Source: Enterococcus florum (GTDB taxonomy: Bacteria > Bacillota > Bacilli > Lactobacillales > Enterococcaceae). Taken from it: a stretch of 64,000 nt of DNA. Location: positions 1 through 64,000 of the forward strand of contig NZ_BJCC01000025.1 of the NCBI RefSeq assembly GCF_004309355.1. The letters are read 5' to 3'. Positions 53,412 through 62,069 of the stretch are shown in pieces. A program made the position numbers and the translations under genes. How positions within the stretch are numbered: the stretch's first letter is position 1; the number at the start of each line of letters is the position of its first letter. The notes beneath the pieces are model-generated. The model was not told the origin of the DNA. It was given only the letters and a program-made list of their open reading frames with translations, and did no database searches.

Positions 53412-54854
53412 TTATTCCGTTGATACTTCCCCAGCAACTGGTTCTGGAACATAGTCTTCACCTAATGCTTGTTTTTCTAAATATTCATGAATGCTGTCAC
53501 GCTTCGTGCGTACAAATAAGTAACAGCCAACATAGACAATAATCGAAAGGCCAATCAGCAACGGACTTCCATTTAAGAAAATTAGGAAAAGCAAGCCATT
53601 GACCCAATTCGCCAGGAGAATAATACTAAAAATCATCATCGCTCCAGAAGGAATCTCATAGCCAACACTCACTGCCAAGTCATTAAAAATCGGCGCAACT
53701 GCGGTTACCATATACAGGCCGCCGCACAAATACACCGCCCCGATAATCACTGTCTTGAAAATATTGCCGTTGGTCATAGCCACGATTGCTTGAATCAAAT
53801 AAGGAATTCCAATCAAATCGATCATTGGCAAGGCTTGATTTCCTGGTAAGACAACCGCTAAGATCAAAATAATCGGGATCAAAATCATACCTGACAGCAA
53901 GGTTGCCGGTTCACCATAACCAGCTGCATCGTTAATCGCAATGTACCATTCTCTTTGACCGCCTTTAGTTGATTTCTTCGCATTTTTCTTGGAAGCAGAA
54001 GTAATACTGGAAAAGGCTGAACTGAAAATTGCCGCAATTTTAGGAAAGATCGCCATAATAGCTGCTGTGGCAACGGCCAGTTGAACTGCCTCGCCCCACC
54101 CTTCCAACGTATTTAAACGCGTCAAGTTACCTAAGATTCCCAAAATCAGCCCCAACAGCAAACCAAGCGTGGTTGCTTCTCCAAACAAACCTAAACGTTT
54201 TTCAATAGTTTGGGGATTTAACTTAATCTTGTTCGCACCTAATTTATCCAATAGCCAGTTCATCGCTAAGGTTAACGGTACAGGTGCCGAATCATGAGCA
54301 ATAGCCAAGGTTGCTCCAGGAATACCATAGTATTTTGACCACCGTTTTTCGGTAATTTCTGAGAGCATTAAGCAATACAAGTTAGTTAGCACCATCAATA
54401 GAATGGCCAACCAAGTATTTCCTGTGACCAATTGAAGCATCGCGCCCCAGATCATGTAAGAATAGTTGTTCCACAGATCAGATGGCTGGAAGATGTTGGT
54501 AAAACGAATAGCAAACAGGAATGTCTGCATCACCAAGCCTAGTGCCAAGAATACCAAGCTAATTTTGGCCGAATAAATAATTCCCGCAGTCGGCTGCCAG
54601 CCCGTATCAATGATATTCATGTTAATACCAGTCGTTTCAACCATACGTTCAATTACTGGTGCTAAAATCGGAGTATACGCACCAATTAATAAGTTAAACC
54701 CAATCAGCCCAATCCCACAGTTCAAGGCGGATTGAAAAGCTTTCTTTGGCTTTACCTTCATCAAGAGACAGATAACGAAAAGGACGATCGGAACCACGAC
54801 AGCTGACCCAAAAGCGTTCATAATATCAGATAATAAATTTAAAAAGTTATCCAT
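53412..54854 (-). CDS. PTS galactitol-family EIIC permease
   Basis: A 480-residue EIIC with about ten membrane helices, of the galactitol (GatC/SgcC-like) family. Motifs: DSAPVPLTLAMNWLLDK, GLFGEATTLGLLLG and GYGEPATLLSGMIL. It translocates a polyol, pentitol or related compound. In the galactitol class the subunits are separate, as here. The EIIB gene lies 26 bases upstream. The C-terminal tail is soluble and acidic (LGEDYVPEPVAGEVSTE). Confidence 0.92.
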   Translation of the reverse strand: MDNFLNLLSDIMNAFGSAVVVPIVLFVICLLMKVKPKKAFQSALNCGIGLIGFNLLIGAYTPILAPVIERMVETTGINMNIIDTGWQPTAGIIYSAKISLVFLALGLVMQTFLFAIRFTNIFQPSDLWNNYSYMIWGAMLQLVTGNTWLAILLMVLTNLYCLMLSEITEKRWSKYYGIPGATLAIAHDSAPVPLTLAMNWLLDKLGANKIKLNPQTIEKRLGLFGEATTLGLLLGLILGILGNLTRLNTLEGWGEAVQLAVATAAIMAIFPKIAAIFSSAFSSITSASKKNAKKSTKGGQREWYIAINDAAGYGEPATLLSGMILIPIILILAVVLPGNQALPMIDLIGIPYLIQAIVAMTNGNIFKTVIIGAVYLCGGLYMVTAVAPIFNDLAVSVGYEIPSGAMMIFSIILLANWVNGLLFLIFLNGSPLLIGLSIIVYVGCYLFVRTKRDSIHEYLEKQALGEDYVPEPVAGEVSTE

Positions 54855-54880
54855 ATTTAGTTATCTCCTTCCTACGGCGT

Positions 54881-55180
54881 TTAAAGCTCCAGTCCTTTTA
54901 CAGCTTCCATTAGTTCCTCTTCAAAGCCCTCTTCATCCGTCCCGGTCAAAAGTCCGATCGCATTGATCGTCGGCAAATCATATTCTCTTTTTAGCGGACT
55001 GGTATGCACGATAATGTCAAATTCACGGTTGGTCAACAACTCATCCACCCCGTTTGGATTGCACTCCACTGTTTGTGCTTGATAGCCTTCATCATCCAAC
55101 ATATCACGGACATTTCCTGCGATCATTGAGCTCGTTACTGATCCAGATCCGCAAACAGACAGCACATTGATTGTTCTCAT
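54881..55180 (-). CDS. PTS galactitol-family EIIB component
   Basis: A 99-residue EIIB with the phosphorylated Cys in VLSVCGSGSVTSSM (residue 10), typical of the galactitol/lactose-type P-loop-like EIIB. It hands phosphate from EIIA to the incoming substrate. AGGAGG-like site (AAAAGGAGG) before the ATG; 20 bases after the EIIA gene. Confidence 0.93.
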   Translation of the reverse strand: MRTINVLSVCGSGSVTSSMIAGNVRDMLDDEGYQAQTVECNPNGVDELLTNREFDIIVHTSPLKREYDLPTINAIGLLTGTDEEGFEEELMEAVKGLEL

Positions 55181-55200
55181 TTTGAAACTCCTCCTTTTGA

Positions 55201-55668
55201 TTAAAATGCACTTTCCAATAATTCAAATACTTTTTCATCTTCATCCGATTGAAGACACCCGCTCATAAATGCCTCTGAAGAAAACAGCTTCATTAATTTT
55301 TGCAAAACAGATAACTGTTCCTCGCTTTTCATCAACCCTAAAAATAAAATGATCTTGGGCCGCACTTCCGCTTGCTTCGTCGCCATTTCTTTGAAGATAA
55401 TTTCATTTGCTGGTCGTACAAACGCAATGAAGGGTTTTTTTACATGAATCGGATCCGCATGAGGAATTGCTACGTCGTAGAGCTTTGTATGCAACCCGGT
55501 AGGAAATTCGACTTCACGTTTTTTTAACGCCTCATAATAATGTTCATGGACCAATTCTTTTTCTTGCAGCCAGGCTGAAATTTTACTAAACAACTCCTCC
55601 TGATCTTGATAATACTCATCAAGCTTGACTAATTCTCGATCAAATGCCAACAACTGGGAATTACTCAC
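55201..55668 (-). CDS. PTS galactitol/fructose-family EIIA component
   Basis: An EIIA of about 155 residues with the phospho-His in YDVAIPHADPIHV (about residue 70 of this start), similar to GatA. It is the first gene of the 11-kb operon and takes phosphate from HPr. An ATG at 55674 touches the AGGAGGG site, so a GTG at 55668 with six bases of spacing is preferred; the frame upstream to 55701 runs over the ribosome site. The promoter at 55744 directs transcription here. Confidence 0.9.
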   Translation of the reverse strand: MSNSQLLAFDRELVKLDEYYQDQEELFSKISAWLQEKELVHEHYYEALKKREVEFPTGLHTKLYDVAIPHADPIHVKKPFIAFVRPANEIIFKEMATKQAEVRPKIILFLGLMKSEEQLSVLQKLMKLFSSEAFMSGCLQSDEDEKVFELLESAF

Positions 55669-55743
55669 AACCATCCCTCCTATAGATGTAAAGGTTTTCA
55701 CGATTCAGCGCCGAATTTAGAAAAACATCTTCTTTACACCCTC

Positions 55744-55841
55744 ATTATATTTTTAATCTGGTCGAAACGTAAAGAATGATTCAGCCCAACTTTTCTTCTT
55801 ACGAAATAAAAATAACGATAAACATTGTGATGTTCATCGTT
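55744..55841 (-). promoter_or_regulatory. Promoter and palindromic activator site of the RuBisCO-like operon
   Basis: TTTACG (55768-55773) and TATAAT (55744-55749) with an 18-base spacer. About 40 bases upstream lies a near-perfect palindrome, AACGATAAACAT with ATGTTCATCGTT (55814-55841), 11 of 12 bases matching. A weak -35 with an upstream palindrome fits control by the PRD activator. Confidence 0.6.
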
Positions 55842-56226
55842 AAAGTCTCTTTATAATTATACTTTCTTTACACATGTATAACTATATTCTTATTAAAATA
55901 TAGGTTTCAGGAGATGGAATTGACCATTCATTACTCAAAAAAATTATTTTATTTTTTTGTATAAAATAATTGTGATCGAAAGTGATTTTCTTTCTTCTTT
56001 TGATTAACCATAATTTCACTAGTTGAAAAAGCATTCGATCGTGTAACCATTTTACTTTTCTTCACCTTTTTAGTTGAATCTCAAAATGAACACTCTGCTT
56101 TGGCATACGATAAGACAAAGCAGAATTACTGATTAAAAAAACGTTATTTTAAACGTCATAAGTCTTGAAAATCAATCGTTTCAACTTTGATTAATAAAGC
56201 TAAAGCACTCACCCCTCCGTTGAACG
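55842..56226. other. Gene-free stretch with one inverted repeat
   Basis: Very AT-rich, no credible gene. A perfect nine-base inverted repeat TCTGCTTTG / CAAAGCAGA (56094-56102 and 56116-56124) lacks a T run. Near 56136-56160 a weak hairpin with T7 on the minus strand may end the HAD transcript. Confidence 0.45.
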
Positions 56227-57066
56227 TTATGCCAATCCATGCTCTTCCAACGAAGCTGCAATACCACCTTCATCATGCTTTAGCGTGACTTCCTTCGCTG
56301 CAGCTTTTAGAGCTTCACAAGCATTTCCCATGGCAATTCCGATCTGAACAGCTTCAAACATCTCTAAATCATTGGGACCATCACCAAAAGCGATCGTGTC
56401 TGCTTGATCCCACTCTAAGTAATCAAGTAAAAATTGGATCGCTGACTTCTTATGGATACCTTTCATCCCAATTTCACCACTGTTGGGACCAAACGCCGGG
56501 ACCGTACTTCTCATCATTTGAAACGCGCCATGGTATCGTTGATGAATTCGATCATAAGGAATGGTTTGATTAATAAACGACACCTTATTGACATCACTAT
56601 AATCAATCCGACTCGGGTCTTCAATCAATAGATCCAAAAACCATTGAATCCTCCCCAAACGCACTTGTCCTTCTAGACTATCTGCCTCCAGTCCTTTAAG
56701 AGTCAATTCATGAAGACACTTTTTCAAATTTTTGCTGGCAAACAAGCCCTGATTTGATTCTAAATAATAGTCAATCCGATTCTCTTCAAGAAAAGCGATC
56801 AGCTGCTTCAACTCTTCTGGATCAAACACCTTATGCAAAATTACTTTTCCATCTACCTCGCAGTATCCCCCGCCTGCCCCAATGATCCCCCGAATTGGCA
56901 AAGACAGAACTTCTTCGGTAATCTCTGCCTTTGAACGTCCTGTACATAAAAAGAACTGATGTCCTTTACGACTCGCAGCTTCGATTGCGTTTTTAGCACT
57001 TTCAGGTATAACGCCGGCATCGTTGCACAATGTCCCGTCAACATCTAAAAAAATAAGTTTCTTCAT
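56227..57066 (-). CDS. HAD-superfamily (Cof-type) phosphatase
   Basis: A 279-residue HAD hydrolase of subfamily IIB. Motif I FLDVDGTLCND (nucleophile and acid Asp, about residues 7-17), motif II LCTGRSKAEI (Thr), motif III around KGIHKKSAI (Lys), and motif IV AFGDGPNDLEMFE. Such enzymes remove phosphate from sugar phosphates. The ATG at 57066 has GGAGG six bases before it. A terminator hairpin stands directly before the gene, leaving no room for a promoter after it, so expression seems to depend on read-through. Confidence 0.88.
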   Translation of the reverse strand: MKKLIFLDVDGTLCNDAGVIPESAKNAIEAASRKGHQFFLCTGRSKAEITEEVLSLPIRGIIGAGGGYCEVDGKVILHKVFDPEELKQLIAFLEENRIDYYLESNQGLFASKNLKKCLHELTLKGLEADSLEGQVRLGRIQWFLDLLIEDPSRIDYSDVNKVSFINQTIPYDRIHQRYHGAFQMMRSTVPAFGPNSGEIGMKGIHKKSAIQFLLDYLEWDQADTIAFGDGPNDLEMFEAVQIGIAMGNACEALKAAAKEVTLKHDEGGIAASLEEHGLA

Positions 57067-57084
57067 TTCCATCCTCCATCTCCA

Positions 57085-57198
57085 ATAAAAAAACCTGCCG
57101 GAAGCACACTATACAGTGTTTTGCTTCTCAACAGGTTTAGCCTAGTCGAGCGAATAACTATCCACGTTCATCGTAAAGCTTTCCGATTTTACGGTCAA
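57085..57198 (-). promoter_or_regulatory. Promoter and leader terminator before the HAD gene
   Basis: TTGACC (57193-57198) and TACGAT (57170-57175) with a 17-base spacer are followed by a long interrupted hairpin (57091-57138: AACCTG/CAGGTT and GAAGCA/TGCTTC arms) and T7 ending about 18 bases before the HAD ATG. The hairpin also serves as terminator for the DeoR unit upstream. Either a plain terminator with leaky HAD expression or an attenuator. Confidence 0.6.
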
Positions 57199-57276
57199 GA
57201 AGTTCTAAAAAGATTTTTCCTTCAGTTAAGAAAAAGCTGGATTTTGCAACCACATTTACAAAAAGCGCGACAATTT

Positions 57277-58053
57277 TTATGCTTTTATGTGAATGACATC
57301 CAACTGCTGGATTTCCTGTTCCTGATCTTTTCTAAGACCTGCATCTGTAATCAAATAGTCGCAATCACTAGGACCCGCAAATTGGCAAAAGCTGCGTTGA
57401 CCAATTTTAGAAGATTCACAAAGCACGATTTCCACACGCCCAATACTCATTAAACATCTTTTCATTTGAGCAGTTTCGTAGTTGGGCGTAGAATACCCAT
57501 AGTCCTTATCAAAGGAAGTGGTCCCTAAAATGACCTTATCCACAGAAAAATTATTCAAATTCAATGCAACTGAATTACCTGAGACATAGGGATAGCCGTT
57601 GCGAATCATCCCTCCTAAGACCTGAACTTGATAATTGGTTTTCTCGCTAAGCAGCAGCCCGATTTCCAAATCATAAGTCAAGATCGTCAACTTTTGAATT
57701 CCACTGTGAATCAATTGCTCTGCGAAAGCCCTGCAGGAGGTACCGGTATCAATCGCTAAAATATCATTTTCTTCAATCAATCCGACTGCCCTTTTGGCAA
57801 TTTTATATTTTTCTTCAGTAAACTCTCTGCTTCGGGGATTTACCTCAACGCTTCGTTGAAACTCTCGTTTGATCACGCCTCCATGAGTTCTTGTGATCAG
57901 CCCATCTTCTTCAAGTTCCCGCAAATCATTTCGAATCGTTGAGCCTGTTACCTTGAAGATATCCGCCAGCTCAGAAACCTGCATGCGGCTTTTCTCGTTA
58001 ACTAGCGTTACGATTGTTTGCTTCCTCTCTTCTGCGTACAACTGTTCTTCCAT
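57277..58053 (-). CDS. DeoR/GlpR-family regulator
   Basis: A 258-residue repressor: N-terminal winged helix (about residues 6-58, with FKVTGSTIRNDLRELEEDGL) and a C-terminal sugar-phosphate sensor domain (DeoRC, about 75-235, with AIDTGTSCRAFAE). Family members usually lose DNA binding when a phosphosugar binds. It is the last gene of the operon that starts with the aldolase at 62747. The palindrome and direct repeats at 62811-62841 are its likely operator. Confidence 0.92.
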   Translation of the reverse strand: MEEQLYAEERKQTIVTLVNEKSRMQVSELADIFKVTGSTIRNDLRELEEDGLITRTHGGVIKREFQRSVEVNPRSREFTEEKYKIAKRAVGLIEENDILAIDTGTSCRAFAEQLIHSGIQKLTILTYDLEIGLLLSEKTNYQVQVLGGMIRNGYPYVSGNSVALNLNNFSVDKVILGTTSFDKDYGYSTPNYETAQMKRCLMSIGRVEIVLCESSKIGQRSFCQFAGPSDCDYLITDAGLRKDQEQEIQQLDVIHIKA

Positions 58054-58143
58054 ATAATCACCTTGTTATTTTTATTTCATTATAAAGCATTCCTAAAACG
58101 AAAGCAATTGAGGGTAAATGAAAAACATGAGCTGAAGCTCATT

Positions 58144-59187
58144 TTAGTCAAAAATGATCACGTTTTTTAATCCCACTGCATTTTTTGCATTCTTTAGAGC
58201 TGCTTCAAACTGATCAATACGATAAGTCTGTGTAATCAGCTCCTTGAGCGGTATTCTTCCGCTGGCTACCAATTGCGCACAAGTCCGATACCCCATGAGG
58301 CTGGCACGAGTACAGCCATACACCCGCAATTGTTTATAGTGCAAGACATTCGTATTCAAGCGAACCTGTTCTTTTTCCTTCGGCAGACCGCCGAAAAATA
58401 GGCATCTGCCATTCACCGCCATATAGTCAAAGCTTGCTTCCTGTGCTTGAGGAGCTGGCGCTGCGATGATGCATAGATCCACTCCTTTTCCAGAAGTTTC
58501 TTCAAACACACGCTCTTTTAGCTGCTCTGAATCAAGGATAACTAAATCCGGAATTCGGCTTTTCGCCTCCATCAGGCGTTCTCTGGAGAGATCATTCATC
58601 ATTATTTTTCCTGCTCCTCTGGCTTTAGCCAATAACGCATGCATTAGACCAATGGGACCAGAACCAATAATCAACACTGTATCTCCGGCATAATTCTGAG
58701 CAATTTCTTGACCATTGTATACACAGCTGAAGGGCTCAATCAAAGCCGCCTCTTCATACGACAATTCATCAGGGATCAGGGAAATGTTCCCTTGTCTGAC
58801 TGCTTTTTCCGGCACTAGCAGATATTCTGCAAACCCACCAGGCAAATTAATACCGAACGCTTCGTAATTCTCACACAAATGCGTACTGCCGCTGACGCAC
58901 GCGTCACAAATTCCGCACCCCATATTTGGAGCCACTGCTACGCGCATCCCGGGGTTGTAGAACGCGACTTCCGAGCCGACCTCTACAATATCTCCCGCGA
59001 TTTCATGGCCTAGAGTCAAAGGCTGCTGCTCTGTTGCCGTTGGATAGCCATTTTTATACATACGTACATCAGTCCCGCAAATGGACGCCGCTCGAACTTT
59101 TATCAAGACCTCCTTCTCTGAGATTTTAGGAAGCGGAACCTCATTGATCGTGATTTTTTCTTTCCCGGACAATTGTACTGCTTTCAT
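58144..59187 (-). CDS. Zinc-dependent medium-chain dehydrogenase
   Basis: A 347-residue zinc MDR. Catalytic zinc ligands in SICGTDVRMYK and GHEIAGDIV, four structural Cys in CGICDACVSGSTHLC (about residues 92-106), and nucleotide motif IIGSGPIGLMHALLA. It belongs to the sorbitol/threonine dehydrogenase group and should oxidise a secondary alcohol of a sugar or polyol (phosphate). It starts directly at the stop of the Gfo/Idh/MocA gene, so the two oxidoreductases are co-translated. Confidence 0.88.
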   Translation of the reverse strand: MKAVQLSGKEKITINEVPLPKISEKEVLIKVRAASICGTDVRMYKNGYPTATEQQPLTLGHEIAGDIVEVGSEVAFYNPGMRVAVAPNMGCGICDACVSGSTHLCENYEAFGINLPGGFAEYLLVPEKAVRQGNISLIPDELSYEEAALIEPFSCVYNGQEIAQNYAGDTVLIIGSGPIGLMHALLAKARGAGKIMMNDLSRERLMEAKSRIPDLVILDSEQLKERVFEETSGKGVDLCIIAAPAPQAQEASFDYMAVNGRCLFFGGLPKEKEQVRLNTNVLHYKQLRVYGCTRASLMGYRTCAQLVASGRIPLKELITQTYRIDQFEAALKNAKNAVGLKNVIIFD

Positions 59188-60219
59188 TTAGTTATCCACC
59201 TCTACAATTCGATTTTCCAATAAGGACGTTAACCCTGCCTTGACTAATTTTACGGCCATTAAACCATCTTCTCCTGTACATAACGGAGAAGTGTCCGATA
59301 AAATACAGTCGATGAACGCTTGATCCTCTGCCACATAGGCATCCTTAAAAAGATAGGTCCAGCTGTGCATCGCCGGTTTTGTGAGCTTTCCGTCACTGGT
59401 TGCGATCGTGATCTTATGCTTGCTTTGATCACCTATCAGGATACTGCCTTTGGTGCCCAAGACTTCCGTTCTAGCATCATAACCATATTGAACATACTGT
59501 GCTCCATCGACCATGCCTAGTTTTCCATCGGAAAAATGGATCGTCATGGCTACTGTATCATAGTAATCTGGAAATTCGTCCCTGACTTCTGGGGACCGAT
59601 AGTTCCCGCCAATTGCATAAATACTTTTTACTTCACTCCCCGTTAACCATCTGAGTGTATCGAGATCATGACTATTCACTTCACCGATCGGCCCATTGCT
59701 TTGATGAATATCGAACATCCACGGTTTTGGATTGCTTGGCCCATGTGTGAGAGATTTTACGAGTACAACTTCTCCAATCGCTCCAGCCTCAATCGCTAAT
59801 TTGGCCTCCTGAAAGCTGGCATCGAAGCGTCGCATGAAACCGACCTGCAATTTAATCTGATGCTCTTCAGCGGCGGTAATAATTTCCACACACTCTTCTT
59901 CATTCATTGCTAAAGGTTTCTCACAAAGAATATGTTTTTTGGAGGCAGCAGCAGCCAAAGCAATTTCTTTATGGTAAATTGTGGGAGTCACGATAATCAC
60001 TGCATCGATTTCAGGATTTTTCATAACGTCTCGATAATCGGTGTAAAGATAGTCGCAATTGAGTTCAGCTTGTGCTTGGGTCAAGTTTTCTTTTGAAGGA
60101 TCACACAAAGCAATCAATTTGCCTTGATCGATGCTTCGCGAAAAATTTCTGCCATGAATCATTCCTGCTCTGCCTGTCCCGATCAGACAGACATTTATCC
60201 TATTTGTCATGTTCACCAT
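59188..60219 (-). CDS. Gfo/Idh/MocA-family oxidoreductase
   Basis: A 343-residue NAD(P)-dependent oxidoreductase: Rossmann motif CLIGTGRAGMIHGRNF near the N-terminus, CEKPLAMNEEECVEI with the conserved Lys-Pro (about residues 97-111), and a C-terminal beta-sheet domain with the GPIGEVNSHDLDTLRW catalytic His region. It resembles inositol 2-dehydrogenases. The ATG at 60219 shares a base with the stop of the PTS gene (TAATG); an ATG at 60210 is also possible. Substrate unknown; inositol-like or deoxy sugars are candidates. Confidence 0.88.
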   Translation of the reverse strand: MVNMTNRINVCLIGTGRAGMIHGRNFSRSIDQGKLIALCDPSKENLTQAQAELNCDYLYTDYRDVMKNPEIDAVIIVTPTIYHKEIALAAAASKKHILCEKPLAMNEEECVEIITAAEEHQIKLQVGFMRRFDASFQEAKLAIEAGAIGEVVLVKSLTHGPSNPKPWMFDIHQSNGPIGEVNSHDLDTLRWLTGSEVKSIYAIGGNYRSPEVRDEFPDYYDTVAMTIHFSDGKLGMVDGAQYVQYGYDARTEVLGTKGSILIGDQSKHKITIATSDGKLTKPAMHSWTYLFKDAYVAEDQAFIDCILSDTSPLCTGEDGLMAVKLVKAGLTSLLENRIVEVDN

Positions 60220-61595
60220 TACTCCTTAGTCGCCTGCTTTTTTTGCGATAGTACTTTGACTGTCGTCACCAGAAATCCACTGATTGCTGTTCCAATTATC
60301 AAAGATAAAATATAAAATAGCACGTTTTCTACCGCTCCAGGAATCAAAAAGACGAAGAAACCACCATGAGGAACAGCGATTCCGCAATTGAAAATCATTG
60401 ACAAGGCGCCAGTAATCGCAGAACCGACAGTCACAGAAGCCAACACTCGCAATGGGTCCGCCGCCGCGAAGGGAATTGCGCCTTCAGATATAAATGACAG
60501 TCCTAATACCCAAGCAGATTTTCCAGCTTCACGCTCTTCCTTGCTGTAAAGTCCTTTTCCTAAAATCGTTGAGGACAACGCCATCGCCAACGGAGGAACC
60601 ATTCCGGAAATCATCACTGCCGCCATAACTGTACTAGTTTCACCAGCTCCCAAATTGGTCAAAGAAGCCACCCCGAAGAAGTAGGCGGCTTTTCCAATAG
60701 GACCGGCTAAGTCGATCGCCATCATTCCACCCAAAATCAATCCCAACAGGACTGAGTTCATGCCGGATAACCCATTCAGCCAATTCGTGATTCCTTCGTT
60801 CAAAGCAGTGATCGGAATCCCTACAATAAACTTCATCACCATTCCAACAAACAAGACCGAAACGACTGGCAAAATCAAAACCGGCAGCAAACCAGCAAAA
60901 GCAGGCGGCAGCTTCAACACCTTTTTTAGAGTTAAAATCGTATATCCTGCTAAAAAACCACCCAATAGCGCGCCTAGAAAACCGGCGTTCATGGAAGACG
61001 CTACCATTCCAGCCACCATCCCTGGAACCAGTCCCGGACGATCAGCAATCGAAAAGGCGACATATCCGCCCAAGATCGGCCACATCAATCCCATGGCAAT
61101 ACCGCCCAGCTCATTGATTGAAGCGGCGATTTGTCCTTCTGCATTGATACCGCCAAATGCAAAGGCCAACGCAATACAGATCCCTCCAGCTACAACAAAT
61201 GGGATCATGTAAGAAACTCCGGTCATAAGATGACTGTAAATACCACTTTTCTCGGCCTTCACTTCAGTGGTTGTTTCAGCGTTTGTTGAATAGATCGCAG
61301 CAGTTGGTGCACGATCAAACAAATCATCAGGGTGATCAATCGCTTCGGTAACATCGACCTCCAATAAACGTTTGCCATTAAATCGATCTTTGTTAACCGA
61401 GGTACTGGCCGCAATAATCACAGCATCAGCAGCTGCAATCTCTTCACTGGTCAGTACATTTTCAGCCCCAATTGATCCCTGTGTTTCGACTTTTATCTCG
61501 ATCCCGCTTTTTTTGGCAGCGATCTCTAAATTTTCTGCGGCCATATAGGTATGAGCGATTCCTGTAGAACAGGATGTAATCCCTACAATTTTCAT
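60219..61595 (-). CDS. PTS fructose-family EIIBC permease
   Basis: A 458-residue permease in the order EIIB then EIIC. The EIIB phospho-Cys is in GITSCSTGIAHTYMAAENL (residue 9). After a linker (about 95-118) the EIIC has about nine membrane helices with AFSIADRPGLVPGMVAG, GEGAIPF-type ISEGAIPFAAADP and GCGIAVPHGG-like NCGIAVPHGGFFVF motifs. Fructose-class permeases phosphorylate hexoses, mannosylglycerate or others. EIIA is encoded separately 18 bases upstream. Confidence 0.94.
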   Translation of the reverse strand: MKIVGITSCSTGIAHTYMAAENLEIAAKKSGIEIKVETQGSIGAENVLTSEEIAAADAVIIAASTSVNKDRFNGKRLLEVDVTEAIDHPDDLFDRAPTAAIYSTNAETTTEVKAEKSGIYSHLMTGVSYMIPFVVAGGICIALAFAFGGINAEGQIAASINELGGIAMGLMWPILGGYVAFSIADRPGLVPGMVAGMVASSMNAGFLGALLGGFLAGYTILTLKKVLKLPPAFAGLLPVLILPVVSVLFVGMVMKFIVGIPITALNEGITNWLNGLSGMNSVLLGLILGGMMAIDLAGPIGKAAYFFGVASLTNLGAGETSTVMAAVMISGMVPPLAMALSSTILGKGLYSKEEREAGKSAWVLGLSFISEGAIPFAAADPLRVLASVTVGSAITGALSMIFNCGIAVPHGGFFVFLIPGAVENVLFYILSLIIGTAISGFLVTTVKVLSQKKQATKE

Positions 61596-61612
61596 CGTTA
61601 GTAACCCCTTTA

Positions 61613-62059
61613 CTATTCAAAAATTTGATAGATGTGTTCGACGGTAGCGGCGTCCATCAATTGCTTTCGGACATCTTCATGCATTAGTTTTCTCGATAAT
61701 TTACTCAAAATACGCAGGTGCTCATCATTTGAATGTTCAGGGACAGCGATCAAAAAAAGGAAATGAACAGGCTTGCCGTCCATGGAATCATACTCAATTC
61801 CCGTTTGGCTTCGACCAAAAGCCAATGCTGGCTCAACAACACCCGCACTTTTCCCGTGCGGGATAGCTACCCCGAAACCAATGCCGGTAGTACTTTCTTT
61901 CTCCCTAGTCATGACCGCGGATAGGTAAGCGTTCTCATTTGTCACAACACCTTCTTTGACAAAGGTGTTCGCTAGTTCGCTTATTGCGGTTGTCTTCGAT
62001 GTTGCGGACAATTGTAATGTAACGAACTCTTTTTTAAGAATACCGCGAATTTCAGTCAT
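61613..62059 (-). CDS. PTS fructose-family EIIA component
   Basis: A 148-residue EIIA of the fructose/mannitol class with the phospho-His in GFGVAIPHGKSAGV (about residue 68) and the preceding MTREKESTTG segment. It passes phosphate from HPr to the EIIBC encoded next. Preceded by GGAGAT; ten bases behind the aldolase gene. Confidence 0.94.
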   Translation of the reverse strand: MTEIRGILKKEFVTLQLSATSKTTAISELANTFVKEGVVTNENAYLSAVMTREKESTTGIGFGVAIPHGKSAGVVEPALAFGRSQTGIEYDSMDGKPVHFLFLIAVPEHSNDEHLRILSKLSRKLMHEDVRKQLMDAATVEHIYQIFE

Positions 62060-62069
62060 CGTTCATCTC

